A stretch of 64,000 bases of DNA from Tetragonia tetragonoides (lineage: Eukaryota > Streptophyta > Magnoliopsida > Caryophyllales > Aizoaceae). The stretch spans positions 33,392,766 through 33,456,765 of the forward strand of contig CM076147.1 in assembly GCA_038025085.1 (NCBI GenBank), read 5' to 3'. The notes beneath the pieces were generated by a model. That model searched no databases. It saw only the letters and a list, made by a program, of their open reading frames with translations, and was not told the origin of the DNA. The translations under genes were made by a program, and so were the position numbers. Every line of letters begins with the position of its first letter. Positions within the stretch are counted from its first letter, which is position 1. Shown here one piece after another: positions 44,585-60,000 of this stretch.

Positions 44585-45530
44585 TTTATCAAACTTAAAT
44601 ACACAAACTCATACAACAATACCCAACAACTGTTTCAACCAACCCAGAACAGTACAAACTCACCAATTCAAATCCCAGCCACATTCAACTTCATAACCCA
44701 AAAAACCCAACTACCCCAACAACAGAACTTGCTGAAATTACCCAAATGCAAACTCATCCCACATACTTCCTACTTCCCAAAACCCTAAACTCAAAAATGA
44801 AACAACCCAAATAGAGATCTAACTGACTTTAACAACTGACCAAAACCCTAAAATCAACTCCTTTATTTTCCAAATCTGTGACAAAATTCAAAAAAAACCC
44901 TGAGTTCAAATCACCAAAAAAAGCAATACAGCTTATAACGCCTCAACTTCAAACGGTAAAAACTGTAAAGCGCGTAACTATACCGTTGCTCAAAATCCCT
45001 CATTTCCCAATTCAAAATTGACCAACAGGGCACCCCTAAATTTCCCTTTTAAGCACTAAGATCGCAAAGTTGAACTGAAAACAGATAAGATCAAAGGTTG
45101 CCCTGATTTAAACCCCCAAAACAAATTCCCAAACTTACATAGCACAAATTCAAAAATGGGAAACTATACTATACTTCCAAATATCAATAAAGATTGAAAT
45201 TTGATCAGTTTCTGACCTTATTAAAAGAAACCCAGAAGCTTGAATAAACCGAGTGACCCAACAAATAAAAAAAGGAGATGAATTTATTTTTCTCTCTCCT
45301 CTTTTTTCTGAGCTCCTTCGAATTCTCTCTCTGCAAAGAATGAAGAATACCCAGCTTCGTTTTCTCTCACTAGTGCATTTTGCTTCTCTCTCTCTGTGTA
45401 ATCTTTCGTTTATTTTTCTGGGTTTTTTTTTAGTGTGCTTTTTTTGTTTTTGGTGGTGATTTTGCGAGAAGGGGGGAATTAGATTTTGTTGCAACCCTCG
45501 ATCGCTGCTCTTTTCTTTGTTTCTCTCTCT
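44585..45530 (-). other. ADA1 5'UTR, its probable intron and promoter-proximal region
   Basis: Upstream of the start lies about 630 bp of A/C-rich sequence without ORFs. A TTAATAAG-GTCAGAAAC donor at 45217/45216 defines a probable untranslated first exon of CT-rich sequence up to about 45530. Confidence 0.5.
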
Positions 45531-48333
45531 CCTCTTTGTTGGTCTCACTTGTGTAATAAATTATCCTTTTTTTTCTTTCTTTTTTTTCGTTACCCTTTTT
45601 TGTTTAACAATCTATCAAGTTTGTGTTCGATGGACTTGCCTTTAGTTACTTACAACACTTCTTTAGTTGGTACTTGGTCGTACTTGAGTTCAAGAGCTAA
45701 TATTGTTCTTGCATTTTGGAAGCATCTAATATTGTTCTACTGAAATTTAAACTTTGTTATTTGGTTTATTTTTCCCCTTTTTTAAACTTTTCTTTTTTTC
45801 CTTTTTCCTATTCAAAATTTAAATTGATGATGTTTAATCACATAAAATAAGAATAAATATATCCTCGTTTAAATTTGTTTTTGTTTATTATATTATGAAA
45901 ATTGTGGTTTTATTCTATACACTTCTTTCAAAATTGTCCAAGTATGAATCATGAGTAGAATCCTGACGGATATTATCGTTTCAGTTAATACTCACTTGAT
46001 TTAGATTTGAAGAAAAAAATTTGTGTTAGTCAACACTAAATATGAGTGATATGTCTAATCTCATCCTAAGACTGCAGTTTGCACCCCTACTAATTAATCA
46101 AAACATGACGCATATCGGCATATGCACTTGCAAGAAGAAATGATTTTCTTTTTCTATTTTTTTCGTTTACAATTGTTATGTGTCCTAATTCCTATTGGGG
46201 TATGTACAAATTGTATCCTTATAGTGATGCTTCACACAAAACCCTGCTCTAAATATTTGTGTCCATCATAACTTATTAAGTTAGCAATGAGCAACAAATT
46301 GATTAACTTCCATAACAAAGTTAAGTGAGAAATTTGATTAACTTCCATAACAAAGTTAACTTCCATAACAACAATTTGAAAATGAAAAAAAAAAAAAAAG
46401 AAGAAAAAAAAGAAGTATGCTCACATATGAGCAAGTTATGTTTCAAGTTCACTAGACATTCCCAAAAACTTGACTTATGTTTTAAAGTTACTAGACATTC
46501 CCAAAAACTTGACTTATGTTTTAAAGTTACTAGACATTCCCAAAAACTTGACTTACAAATGTCTTTATAAGTTGTAAGCAATAACTTGATTATTATTCAT
46601 ATAATAAAAATTCAACTATATAAACAGAATTTCATAATTGTGTTAATTATGGCGCTTTCAAATCTCTTGAGTTTCTCATCACCATTGTCCCTCTTAATTC
46701 AAGTGTGCGCAATACGTAACTATTAAATCGATTATTTTTATACATACTCCTAATTAACTCACATTTCGAGTTAATCACATAATCTTAAAAAAACATATAT
46801 TTATTCATGAGAATAAAACTACTTTTTTTTTAAGTCATGAGAATAAAACTACTCATATTTCTTTATTCATAACAATAAAACTATCTATATTCAGAGAAGC
46901 ACGGATTACTAGCAAACTAGATCACCCCATTATCCGAAAGTTTCTTGATAAACTTTTAACCAATTACTCACAGTACATAGAATTAGTCATAACTCATCAA
47001 AATCAGAACTACTAGACTAAAGTTATATATAAATAACTTTGTCTAAAGACACCTTCTAACCTATAGGCTGTAGGTCACAAGTTCAAGTCTTTGACTCCCG
47101 TATTTTCATAGTTAGACAAAATGTGACTATACGAGTGTGTCAACAGACTCAACACTTGGGTGGAGGGTATGGGAGTGTACACCCAACTCTGACTCAGACT
47201 TATATGGCTGAGTTGGATGGAGATCCATTTGATTTCACTGAGTTAACTCATCACAACGTTGTTCGGTTGTTGATTGTTCAAGTTATCATGCTCATGAGAT
47301 ATACCTGATAACTCATCAACAATTTCCATAGCAAAATAATCGCACACATCTACATATTGGATAAAGTACAAGTATTTGACAGCTTTCTTTTATTCAAATT
47401 TACTTGTGGCCATGTAAAAATGAACAGCTTTATTTAACAAAAACTCAAACTTGGAACTTCCCGACCCCTTCCCAGAGGACCAGCAGAGCCTATACAGTGA
47501 AACTCCAGTCAAGCAATTATGGTTCAAGTAATGCTTAACTTGCACAATTGCTTCTTAAAATGTCTCATTGCATGATGAACTAAAACTTCATGCAGTCCAG
47601 TTTAATGGGTGTAACATCCATTTAAGTGGAGAGTAATTCTAGTTGAAGACGATTCGTATGGCAAGGTTGCACCAAACTACGTAATAAAGTTTCATGGGCA
47701 CAACCAAGCCTGCTGCCCAAACCTTCCCTCAATCCCAGATAGTTGTATCTCAGAGAGGTCACAAAGTACTGTCAAATGTCAAACACTCGAACAGGCCACA
47801 GTAAGCTCCTGTCCTTTAAGAACAAAAATGCTACGCTACGCTACACTACACTGTACTTTTTAATCTCATGGAACTTGGTAGAATAAGGGAAGGCAGAATA
47901 GGGTAACATGAAGTTATGACGAGTGGAAGACGTTAATTAATTTTTGCCCTGAAAGAAGAGGAGATAGATATTTAACTGCCGGTGTTAACTTCTCCTCATC
48001 AGTCATCCCTGTTTCAAACAGGCTATGGGGCTCAAGTAACCTCCAAAATAAAATAGTGGAAACAACGGAATTGCAAAATCTGTGAAACAACATTTGAGAA
48101 CATGAAATCCGGAAATCAACGGCACCAAGCTTGTGAAAAATACACGCTATAGATAAAACATCTGAATCGAAACCATCAAAACATCTAATTATGGAAAGAA
48201 ACATAGATGTCTGGTGACAATAACTGAACATTAGATCCAGCGACAGAATATTCATCAAACCTCTATCCAAAACTTGTTTCAAAATCTGTTGTAACATAAA
48301 AGCCTAACACAATTGCTCAAAATGGACTACCAC
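45531..48333. other. Intergenic between ADA1 and RPL7
   Basis: AT-rich spacer upstream of ADA1, then sequence downstream of RPL7 from roughly 47900 that probably includes the RPL7 3'UTR. It contains a 39-bp triplicate near 46434-46555 and no gene I can support. Confidence 0.5.
46434..46555. repeat. Three tandem ~39-bp repeats
   Basis: The unit contains ACTAGACATTCCCAAAAACT followed by TGACTTATGTTTTAAAGTT. The last two copies are identical and the first is slightly diverged. Confidence 0.93.
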
Positions 48334-50144
<1,811 letters not shown>

Positions 50145-50153
<9 letters not shown>

Positions 50154-50575
50154 TTCTGCTCAATTAACAAAGCAACCCATCAAAAATGAAAACTTTATCA
50201 TAAATTCTCAGTGACCCAAATTCAGCAGAATCAACCAACAAACGAAAACCATACAATATGGGAAAAAATTCAAATGTCAATTAATCTACTCCAAAAGATC
50301 AAATAACCCAAATTCAGCAGAATCAACCAACATACGAAAACCATTCGATGTGAGGAAAAAAATCAAATGTCAAATAATTAATCAGCAATTTGAACTCTGG
50401 AAAACCGCCTAGATAGGTTACTCACCCATTTCTGCTCAACTAAACAAACAACCCATCAAAAACAATAACTTTTTCATAAAACCCTAATGACCCAAATTCA
50501 GCATAATCAACCAACGCACGAAAACCAAATAACATCAAATGTGAGTTAATTAATCTACACCAAAAAAGAGATCTG
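50145..50575. repeat. Internal duplication across the RPL7 start/acceptor region
   Basis: The stretch from the start codon outward (ACTC..ACCCATTTCTGCTCAA…GACCCAAATTCAGCA…) recurs about 276 bp upstream at 50421. This copies the splice acceptor and first codons into the 5'UTR intron. A further partial copy of ACCCAAATTCAGCAGAATCA lies at about 50307. Confidence 0.85.
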
Positions 50576-50819
50576 TAGGATATTCAATCAAACTTTCTAA
50601 CATGCCTAAAAATGGGGAAAAAAAAAAAGAAAAAAAAAAAGAAAAAGAAAAAAAGAACATTGATAAAATTCAACGCTATATCATACAATGCATAAGATTG
50701 AGAAGAGAAAGAGAGAATGGAAATACTGGTCACTGGTGGCTGGAGCAGCTGTGGGATGATCCCTGGAGAGAGAAAAAAAGAGAGTGTGTGTTGATTTAAC
50801 AGAGAGAGGCCAATTGAGG

Positions 50820-50965
50820 GAGAGTGTTAGGGTTTTTTACGGATTTTCTTCAGTCTAGGGTTTTAATACTCGACGGCTACGATTACTCTCTTGGGATATA
50901 TCCTGGCCGTTGGGCTTAGGGCTGGCAAACTGTGCTCAAAGCCCGTCCTAATAAAGCCCAACAAT
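50820..50965 (-). promoter_or_regulatory. RPL7 promoter with telo-box and site II motifs
   Basis: Two telo-boxes (AAACCCTA on the gene strand, near 50829-50836 and 50855-50863) lie close to the CT-rich 5'UTR. TGGGCT/AGCCCA site II-type motifs lie further upstream (about 50911 and 50955). This combination is the established co-regulatory signature of plant ribosomal protein and cell-proliferation genes (TCP-type factors at site II). Confidence 0.65.
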
Positions 50966-51024
50966 ACAACAACTCAACCAAACTGGTCTTGGGCTCGAAG
51001 CAAGCCGGGTTTGCTTTTCAAATA

Positions 51025-51205
51025 AAGGAAAATTATTATTTTATTTTATTTTTGGTCTTTGCCAAGGATATCCACCGTCGACCACAGTGACTAATCCTCT
51101 CGCCCCAACTGTCAGCACACTAAGCGGTAGGGGGCTGGCCAAGGGATTTGTTCCATTAACAAGAGTTGGGATTCGAACCCCCAACCACTTGTTTAAGGAA
51201 AATTA
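51025..51205 (-). mobile_element. tRNA-derived SINE-like element, minus orientation
   Basis: An 11-bp direct repeat, AAGGAAAATTA, flanks it (51025-51035 and 51195-51205). On the minus strand it has a near-perfect Pol III B box (GGTTCGAATCCC) close to the 5' end and an A-rich AAAATAAAATAAAATAA tail at the 3' end. No A box was recognised, so it may be 5'-truncated. Confidence 0.65.
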
Positions 51206-53930
51206 ATTTATGATTACCAAAATAAATAAATAAAAATTAGTGCCGGGAGATGAACAACCTTTTATCGGTTTAATGGGTCAGGTCATTGTAATGTCCTTGA
51301 AGATGCATGTTCGTATTTGCCTTTTTCAAAGTTAAATTGGTTTAGTGCTTATTTTAGACTCTTAGTAGTTTGAGAGAGGGAAGCTCTAAGCTTCTCTTTC
51401 TAAAATAGAAAACCCTAAAAAAAAATCAGGAGTCTGCCGCCTCCAGCCATATTCCTCCTCCAGCCAAATTCCTCCTCTGCTATCTCATCTCAGTCTAATT
51501 GATGATCCTTTGTCTAGATGCTAGTCTCAAAGAAGTTCTGTATCTAAGATAGTCTTCCTGGTTATGTGCGGGGTTGTTCGGGGGTTCTTTTTTCCGTCGA
51601 TGTGGGTCCTCCCGTTCACCGCCTCTGGCGACCATGGACGTTTCCCCTGCATTTGGTTTGCTTTTGCTGTTTGGATTTCCTTTTAAGAAAATATTTAGAA
51701 GAAGTTGAAGATGCGAAGAGAATTTTGAGAAATTGATTTTCTTTGTGTGGTTTGTTTTACCCAAGAGCTTGTGGATTTGAAGATGAAAAAGAAGATGATT
51801 CATTTTTAGAGAATTTCTAATTTGTCTCATTTTTAGTTTCTTTTATTGTTCTTTTGCTCTGAGTTGTAATGGTTGTAATGGTTTCTTCGGTTCTTCACCA
51901 TTGTTGGTGAAGGACAATTTAGGATCCAGTCTATAATAGAGAGAGAGAGAGATCGTGGCTTTCTTGCCTTTTCAAAAAAAAAAAAAAAAAAGGTTAAACG
52001 GGTCGGGTTTAATAGGTTGTTTCGCCCATAATCAACTTTACTTAAAAATTACTTTTCGGCGAAAATACACCTAAATAGACTAAAGTAGCCTCTTGCGAAT
52101 TTCCAAGCTATCTTAAAACCCGATTAAAATTTGCACATATAGATTTCCAAGATGTTCATGTGTCATGTCGGAAGTTAAATGAGTGAAGTCAAATTATAAC
52201 CCATAAGTATGCATTTTAAACATATTACATTACATTGATTACTTTTAGTAAATTAAATACTTATTTTGATAAAATTATTATCTATATTAATGGCAAAGGG
52301 TCTCAAAAGGCCAATACTATAGCAACTCAACCACAAGCGGACATGAACCGGATGTTTAAAATGCACGGGTCAAACCCGTCAATAGGCTTGGGATGACCTA
52401 ACTGGTCGAGTCTATATAAAATCTTCGAATAAAATAATGCATATTGGTGACTGCGCTCTATTAAGTCAAATATGTCGAGTGTAAATGAGCAATCCTGTTC
52501 ATAAACTGAAAGTGCTTGCATTGGTAATGCTTGACTTTGTATAAGTTGATGGGTTAGAGCTAAACTCCCATGAATTTATCATGGCAGTTCGTTTAACTCA
52601 TTAACATTGATGTGGGTTGTGGTGACAAACTCACTCTCTCCTATGGAAGTAGTTATGACTCAAATCGTACATTCTCCAGCCGAGGATTGCTCGTATAGTA
52701 ACACCCAACTAGGCAAGGTAATAGGTGGTTGCCCCTTCCCCTTTTGAGGAGAATATTTTTTTAGCAATATTGTTTGATAACAACTCTATCTGAAAATCAA
52801 TTTTTGTCGAGGACCGTTGAGATATGTGCACAGCCTTCACTGGGGGGGTCTATTTTACAAGAGGTCTTCCAGTGCACCTGGCTAGGTTCGTAACCCATGA
52901 TTTAGGTGTTCGCGCCATTAAAGTGAGGTGACTTTAAGATGATCTTTGAGCTTAATAGGATCCCAATAACCGACTTCGAGAACCTCTCATGTCCCCTAAG
53001 GGTGTCCTGCAAAGAGAAAGGAGATGGTTGTGGGAGTGCTCGATCGGTGCGAGGGGTGACCGTCGACAAGAGGCGCATTCTGAGTGGGAGTTGGGGGTAG
53101 GGCAGAAAACAATGATAGTTGTTTTATTTCTGTGTTAATCATGATTTACACATCCCACACAATGCCCCCGCCCCTCACCCGCCATTGCTCTCTACCCACG
53201 CCGGCGCCCTTTCGTCGTTCTACCTCCCGCAACCTCCTTGCTCTCCCCCCTATTTCTCTTTCTCTACCATACCCCCTAACCCCGCCGCCAAACACTAGCC
53301 TCCCCCCACACGCCGCCGAGTTCATCCGCCACCTATACGTCGTTTGGATCAAACCTCTACATTACCAACACCTTTAAACACTAAACAATACTTGATTAAG
53401 AAAAGTTTAAAATTTGATTATAATTGTTATTTAAATGTATTATCAGTAATTACGCTCACACAATGTGGGTCTCAAAACTGAAAGAATTCATAGATTTTGA
53501 GAGGGAAAAAAATTGTTGTATTCCAAATAATAAAAAGGATAATTTAAAAAGTATTACAACCACAAAATTTGCATCTAGTAATTTAAATTTCACTTTAACC
53601 AATAGAGGTTGCTTAACATGAGTCGTAGAAAAATAAAACTATTTCCATTAAGTTTGTTTTTTTTTTTTTTTTTCAATCATGAATATTTCCATTGAGAGTT
53701 GTGTTTGTTTATTTTATTTTCCCTCTTTATTTCTATTTTTTTCATTTTATAAAAGTTTTTTTGAGAGGAAAAATAATAGGAGTATATATGCACAGTATAT
53801 GTTTTTTTTGATGGGAAATACTAGTATTTCCTATCCTAAATAAGAAGTGAGGAAGTGGAAAAGAAACGAAAACTGTGCAACAAGTCCTATAGTTTCACAC
53901 AATTCATTCATTCCCTCACTAGTCTTGTAG
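51206..53930. other. Intergenic, with a possible retroposon tail and a satellite fragment
   Basis: An A18 tract at 51974-51991 follows ~700 bp that looks transcript-like (GTTTGAGAGAGGGAAGCTC…). GGTTTAATGGGTCAGG before it and GGTTAAACGGGTCGGG after it could be an old target duplication. No ORF of note. The remainder is ordinary AT-rich spacer up to the CENP-O 5'UTR. Confidence 0.4.
52948..53010 (+). repeat. Isolated fragment of the ~314-bp Helitron array monomer
   Basis: AATAGGATCCCAATAACCGA then CTTCGAGAACCTCTCATGTC and CCCTAAGGGTGTCC match the junction region of the monomer in 4425-6100 and 30955-33000. No other part of the Helitron is recognisable around it. Confidence 0.75.
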
Positions 53931-54043
53931 TGTCGTCAAGGACTCAAAGTTGAGCGCAACCCTAAAAATTCCCAATTCTCTGACTTAAACCTCTGCAAAT
54001 TTGTAATTTTTCTCTCTCCAACTTCCCTTCACGATTCCAGAAA

Positions 54044-57000
54044 ATGGACCGAACCCTAGAAATCGTTGATCAAAATCCATATTCAATGGGAGAACAGGTA
54101 ATTACTCATTTTGCATATATAATTTCAATTGCATTGAACTACCTTCACTTTAATTATTAACCTCCTTTCTGCCAATTGACGTTGAATGTGATAATTTTAA
54201 CGTTTAATTTGCAATGTGACTTTGTTGAAGCATAATTACGTGTTTATTTCATTTTTTTTTTTTTGTTGCTGCAGAATTTCATACATGATGAAGATATACG
54301 GATTGAGACGATGAAATCTAGATGTAATGTTATTGTTTTCTTTTCCCTGTCACGCTCTCTTTGCTTATCTCTTTCTTAATTTGTATAATTTTTTTTTTTT
54401 TTTGAAATTTGATCATACTGGTTAAATTTAATTGACATGTTGAGAGGGTTTTGGGTTTTTTGACAGTTAAAAATGTCATAAAGAGGCATGCCGATTTGAC
54501 AGACCGCCTTTCCAGGTACTGATTTGGTTGAAATCACTAATTTGCTTGTGTGATTGAACTGACTAAGAATTTTTCTCAATAAGCTAGAGTGTTTTATGTT
54601 TAAAACGGATAAAAAATGGGTGGTATAACGAGTTGTTTTACAATTATACTATAAATTCTATCATTTTGAGGTTATTGTTGCTATTGTCATTAGATAGATA
54701 TCAGTCATTAAGGGTTTAATCTTTTGGTAATACCCTTTTGTTATGAAAATGAAAAGTTTGTACGAGCTTTGTAATTGGAACATTTCATTGTTTTAACAGG
54801 GATTCTGACAAGATGATATTTGAGCGTTTGCAGAAAGAATTTGAAGTTGCACGTGCATCTCAAACTGAAGGTAGCCAGCGTAAAATCTTTCTTTAGTTTG
54901 CAATTGTTTTTTGGCTTTCCCATTACAGAGCTGTCTAGTCGGCGTAGGAATTATTTCTTTTAGTGGTACATTTATTTCGAGACCTAGGAGATCAGAAATC
55001 AGTTAAGTAATGTCAACAAAATGACATCAAAACGTATGAAAGGATATGTTTCAGATTGTCATGAACTGCATTTGAACATTCTACCTCTCTAAACTGGAGA
55101 TTTTGGGATAAAGATTTAGCATTTTTATCTTGTCAAAATTTTACTCACCAAACTAGAATTTTGGGATCTGAACTTAAGAAACTCCTCTAGTATCTTTACT
55201 CAAAGATAAGTCCTGCATGACTCATAGGTTTATCCTAGCTTGGCTAGCTATCATTATAACCCTGCTTTTGTACACTAACTTGGGCCAAAGTTTACTTTCT
55301 TTATGTGGGTTATAGGCAAAAGCTTCTATAGCTGAGACTAGAATGAGAAATCAGATATCAGGGTTGGTTATGATCTGGAGAAGAATAAGATTGGTTATTG
55401 TATTTCCTGATCAAATTGTAAGCTTTTATCAATTTGTAAGGCACTTTGGCCATATACATACTTTGTTTCTTTGTCTCTATTTCTTTATCTCGAGAAGGGC
55501 TCCCTTTTGGGATATCACAATGAAGGCATAAAAATTCCTGATGACCAAATTCGGCCTATGCTGTTTTGTCTAGTCAATTTTGGATCTTTAATATAAAAAA
55601 ATAAAATAAAATAATGGATTGAAATAAAAGGAATTAAACCATGCCTAATTTGTCAACACTTAGCTGAGCTTGTTCTATGCTCTTTACCAAGGTTTGATGA
55701 GCGGTTTGGAAAGGGTCTATTTCAATACCAAGCTGTGACAATTAACTCATCCTGGAGAGAACATTTGTGGTCCTTTGTCACCATATGTGTTGTTTGGATA
55801 CTGCTAGAATATTGACTTCAACTTTTCCCTCTCTTCTCTATGGGAAAATTTATCTTTGTTGAAAATCTAAAAGTGTTTGCAGCTCTTCTCCTTGTTGTGT
55901 ATTATTTATAGTACATAATCTATGATGCTTCCATTGTCCTCCAACATCTGAGCAAGGTTTTTATAAATGATTTTGCAGAGGTCTATCTGGAAGGTGAACA
56001 GTGGAATGATGGACTATTGGCCACAATTAGAGAGAGAGTATGTGTGCCTTTTATATCATGTTTGTGCATCTCCCGATGAACTTGCCTTCTCTTTCTATTG
56101 AAGAATCTTTTTGCTGTTTATTCCTTTATACAAAACAATCGATTGAGGCACTTAATATTTCTCCAATGTTAGGTTCATATGGAGGCAGATAGGAAGGCAA
56201 CAGAAGGGGATTCAAATATGTTGGTGGATTCTCCTTTTTTTGGAAAAACCACGTATAGGGTGGGAACTAAGGTATCCTCTCTGTTTATTCCTGCAATAGT
56301 TGTCTAGTGGTAAAGTGCCTGAAATATATTAACCGAAGTTAAATAACTCGTAAGGAAAGTAGACAACTGGTAGAGCATTCAAAAATGGAACATTAGTTAG
56401 TTTCTTTTCTATTCAGGGAGAGCCTACAATTAAAAATAAAATTTCATATTGGTCTCTCATTTTTTATGTAAAGAAACTGCAAAATTAGTGTAATTTGTTA
56501 GCTTCTGTCTTTGAGCTCTATGTATCTCAAATCAAATAAACAAGTGTAACATATTGTAATAATTTCGTATACAGCTTCAGAAGGAGTTTGAGGAATCAAC
56601 TAAATTAGGAGGAAGGGTAGCCAAAGATATAGAAATGTATATAGGATTACAGCAAGGTGGTCCTTGAGACTTTGGGTAGCTCTTTTAGGAAGATATATTA
56701 ATGCTCAAGAAATAAATATGGGCCGGGATTTATCTATTTCTCGAGATAGTTGTCAAGGAAAACCCTGGTTTTTTCCTGTTTAAGTTACTGGTGGATGTGT
56801 TATTCTTTATGATCTCTAGGTCAAGGAGTGTAGTTGTCTAGAGGGTCTTCGGGTGGGAGAGGTTTCTGTTTCTGATACTATGCTTCTCCTACCCTCAGAG
56901 TTATAGCAGTTCAAGCACGTGCTTATGTTACTCTCCCAGTACATCTATATCATGGGGAGATTGTGGAGCCCCTGCTTCTTGAGTCTTGCATTCTTGCTAG

Positions 57001-60000
57001 GCTCTCTGCTTAGGCTGAGTAGTGGCCAGTTCAGGTGCTCAATTGCTAACCCTGGAAAGCAATCATTTTGGAACCTGTTATTGAGAAAGACAACCTTGTA
57101 TTATACAAATAAAAAGGACCACCTTGTGAATTGGGACTTCAGTTTTGACTTTTGAGATTATGGCTAACAAATTTTTTTTTTGATTAAATGGCTTGTTTTG
57201 CCTTTTAAGCTGGAACTCGACTCCTGGCATAAATTTTTTAACAGCTAGGCCTTCAGATGAACTGTGAGGATACTTCATACATAACCCATGGAAATTAATC
57301 TCTCTTAATTTGTCTCTTTTTCCCCTGGATTAAGTTTAAGGTTTGGGTGTTTTTATCAAATAAGAAAAGGTCAGTAATTGGGTGAAGGTAGGTACATGCG
57401 TACTCTGGATGATTCATGGCAGGGGAACCATCCTATTCTAATTCTCTATCCTCGTCTCTTTACCTTCTACTCTTCATAATTTTGCAAGCTAGAATTTATT
57501 GGTCTGATATTGACAGACCATTTCTTGGAATTTCCATAGAAGGGAGTCCAGAAGATTTTGAGCTGGGGGATCTTTCTGGTTTTTTGGGTGTGTAGAGTGC
57601 TGTCTAGATCCCTGTTCTTTTGTCAGACAATTAAAAGCATGTGGCTGACAAATTGCATAATTTATTATTATTATTTATTTTAAAAAGGAAAAACATTAGT
57701 ATATATCAATTAAAAAGTAATGTTATAGCAAGAGAGCAATATGTCCTCCAAGAGGGAAACAGCTCCTCTGGGTTCAGGAATAGTCTTAATCCTCAAAGCC
57801 CCAGCCGCCCTGGACCATAGTGAATGCTAAATAAGTAACTCTATCCTAAATTATCTCCAGGGAAAGAGAAGACCTAGAATACACACTAGCATTCCTCTAA
57901 CCATAGACACCAAACAATAGTCAGGAGGGCGTTACATGATGACATAAAATCTCTTTACCCAAAAAAACCAAGGGATTGGAATTTGGAAGGAATGGCAGCC
58001 TTTAACCCAGCAACTCTGGGCCTCACTTGCACTAGTCTACCCAGTTTGCTACCTGAGAAATTGAGATACTTCTGTCCATATGTGGTTCTTTGTCTTGCCT
58101 AGAAAGCCACAGGAGTGAGAGGAATTGAACTTGTCCCAGCCTCCAAGAACATTGCCTTGAGCACTAGCCCAAAACTTTATTGTCTTACATAATGTGGAAA
58201 GTGAAACTTCTAGTTGAAATTGATGCCAGCACATTGTTCAATCACTGTTTGATGCTTATGTTGGTAATACTATTTGAATTTTAAAGGTACATATTGTATT
58301 GTGTGAGCGTAAAGGGTTAATGTCTTGTTAAAATTCACAGCATATTCCAATTAAATCTAGATTGATGAGCAAACTTCTGGAGTCTACCTGTTGAACTATT
58401 TATGGTGGGATTGCCATATTTGAGTCATTATGCTTGACCATAGCTATTAATTTACTGTTAAACAGGTTTTATGTTGTTTGGAAGGTGCAAGGATTGGCAT
58501 ACAGTATGAAACATTTTTTGCAGGTAATAATAGCTACTCTATATGTCATATGTAATCACCATGTAATATAACTTGGCTAGCAGTCTCTTGGACTCTGAAT
58601 CTGGTTTAAGTTCAAAATTGGACAAATACTGTTGTTGTTGATGTGATTGTCGTGGCAGGTTGTTGATATAGACAAGTTAACACAGTATAAAGGATTGCAT
58701 CATAATTAGATACTTAGTTTAAATATTTGGTGGAGATACAATAGCTTTATCAATTGAGTGGTTTACAGTTTGTGCAGAAATTGCTCATTTGAGCAGGTAG
58801 CCTGAACCAAAATATTGTGAATTTGTTCCCCTATTTTTGTAACCTAGGGTGTTGTGTTGCTGACTGCTGAGTCCAACGTTGTAGTGGTAGAGGTTTTACT
58901 TTAGTCATTTTCTGCACAATGTGATGTGCGGATGTTTTATCAGCTTGTTTAGGCAGGATCTCAGTTGTGATCTTTTGTTGGGTTTGATTTCCTCGTATAT
59001 CATCCTATCAGTCGCTCACTGTAATTACTTGTGATTCCTGTTATTTGACTACCTACTAATGCAAGTTGTAATATATTAAACTACATGTTAAATATAAAAA
59101 TCAAGGAAAAGTAGATTCTTACTCAAATATTTTAAATAAATTAAATTAATCGAGTTGTTCACGAGATCAAGCGAACACAGTCGAGAAGTTGCTTATGCTC
59201 ATTTATATACTTAACAAACAAGCTTTGACTGTTTATGTTCGCGAGTACTTCATGAGAGTATTGGCTCATTTGTACCTTTATTTGCGGAGTTGTAGAAAGC
59301 ATGGAATCTGAAGTTCTTTCTATTTGTAGTTATTTGGTGTACTTGGAGGTTGAAGAATTTCAAGTCTATTAAGGAGTGGCTATCTCCTTTAAGAAAAGCT
59401 TTGGTTGGAGAGGAATACTCATCTTTTGTAGTGAATCTCTTGAGTTGTGATGTAGCCTGCAGCCTTTTGGCGTAAATTGTTTGGAGGACGTGGGGAATCC
59501 TGTGTGTGCCTGCAGCCTTTGGTGTAAGTTGTTTGGAGTAGGTGGGATTGAACTCTTTCGGAACCTAGAACTTAGGGAACATGGTGTGGTGCTTTTGTAA
59601 GTGTCTATGAAACACATGGTAAAAGAAGACACCATAAGAGTCAATAATGGTGCTGGCCATGTAGCTTGAACAATGCCATTTCATTTAAGCTAACAATGAC
59701 TACTTTCTGACAGTGAAGTGTGTGGCTTTGAGAAGAACAATATTCTCTGTATGGTTCGCTAGTTCGTCTTAAAATGTGCAGGTGCTCTATTGGAACCTAC
59801 CTTTATTGTTAGGTAGTCTTTTTAGGATAGATTTGAAGGTTTAGCCCCTTCCTTTGCCATTTTTGTTTTGTGTGGAGGGGGGAGGATTGGAGGTTGAGGG
59901 TGGGTCGTCTTTTGAAGAAGCAGCACGTTGAAATTGTCATATGGTTAACATGTGGATACGGAACATGAAATAGGAAATTGGTGAATGTTTGAGATGGACA

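Noticed and set aside
47040..47140. tRNA- or SINE-like B box (AAGTTCAAGTC)
   Set aside because: There is no A box at the right distance, no cloverleaf and no target duplication.
47914..48297. 127-codon minus-strand ORF downstream of RPL7
   Set aside because: It lies in the probable RPL7 3'UTR and flank and has no recognisable domain.
51280..51991. Processed pseudogene or LINE ending in A18
   Set aside because: No coding similarity could be recognised, and the flanking repeat is imperfect; kept only as a note in the intergenic entry.
53084..53377. Pro/Ser-rich ORF before CENP-O
   Set aside because: It has low-complexity composition with an equally open opposite strand and no domain.
56579..56668. 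Extra CENP-O exon (LQKEFEESTKLGG…)
   Set aside because: It runs into a stop without a good donor, and exon 6 already joins exon 7 in frame within the Cenp-O domain.
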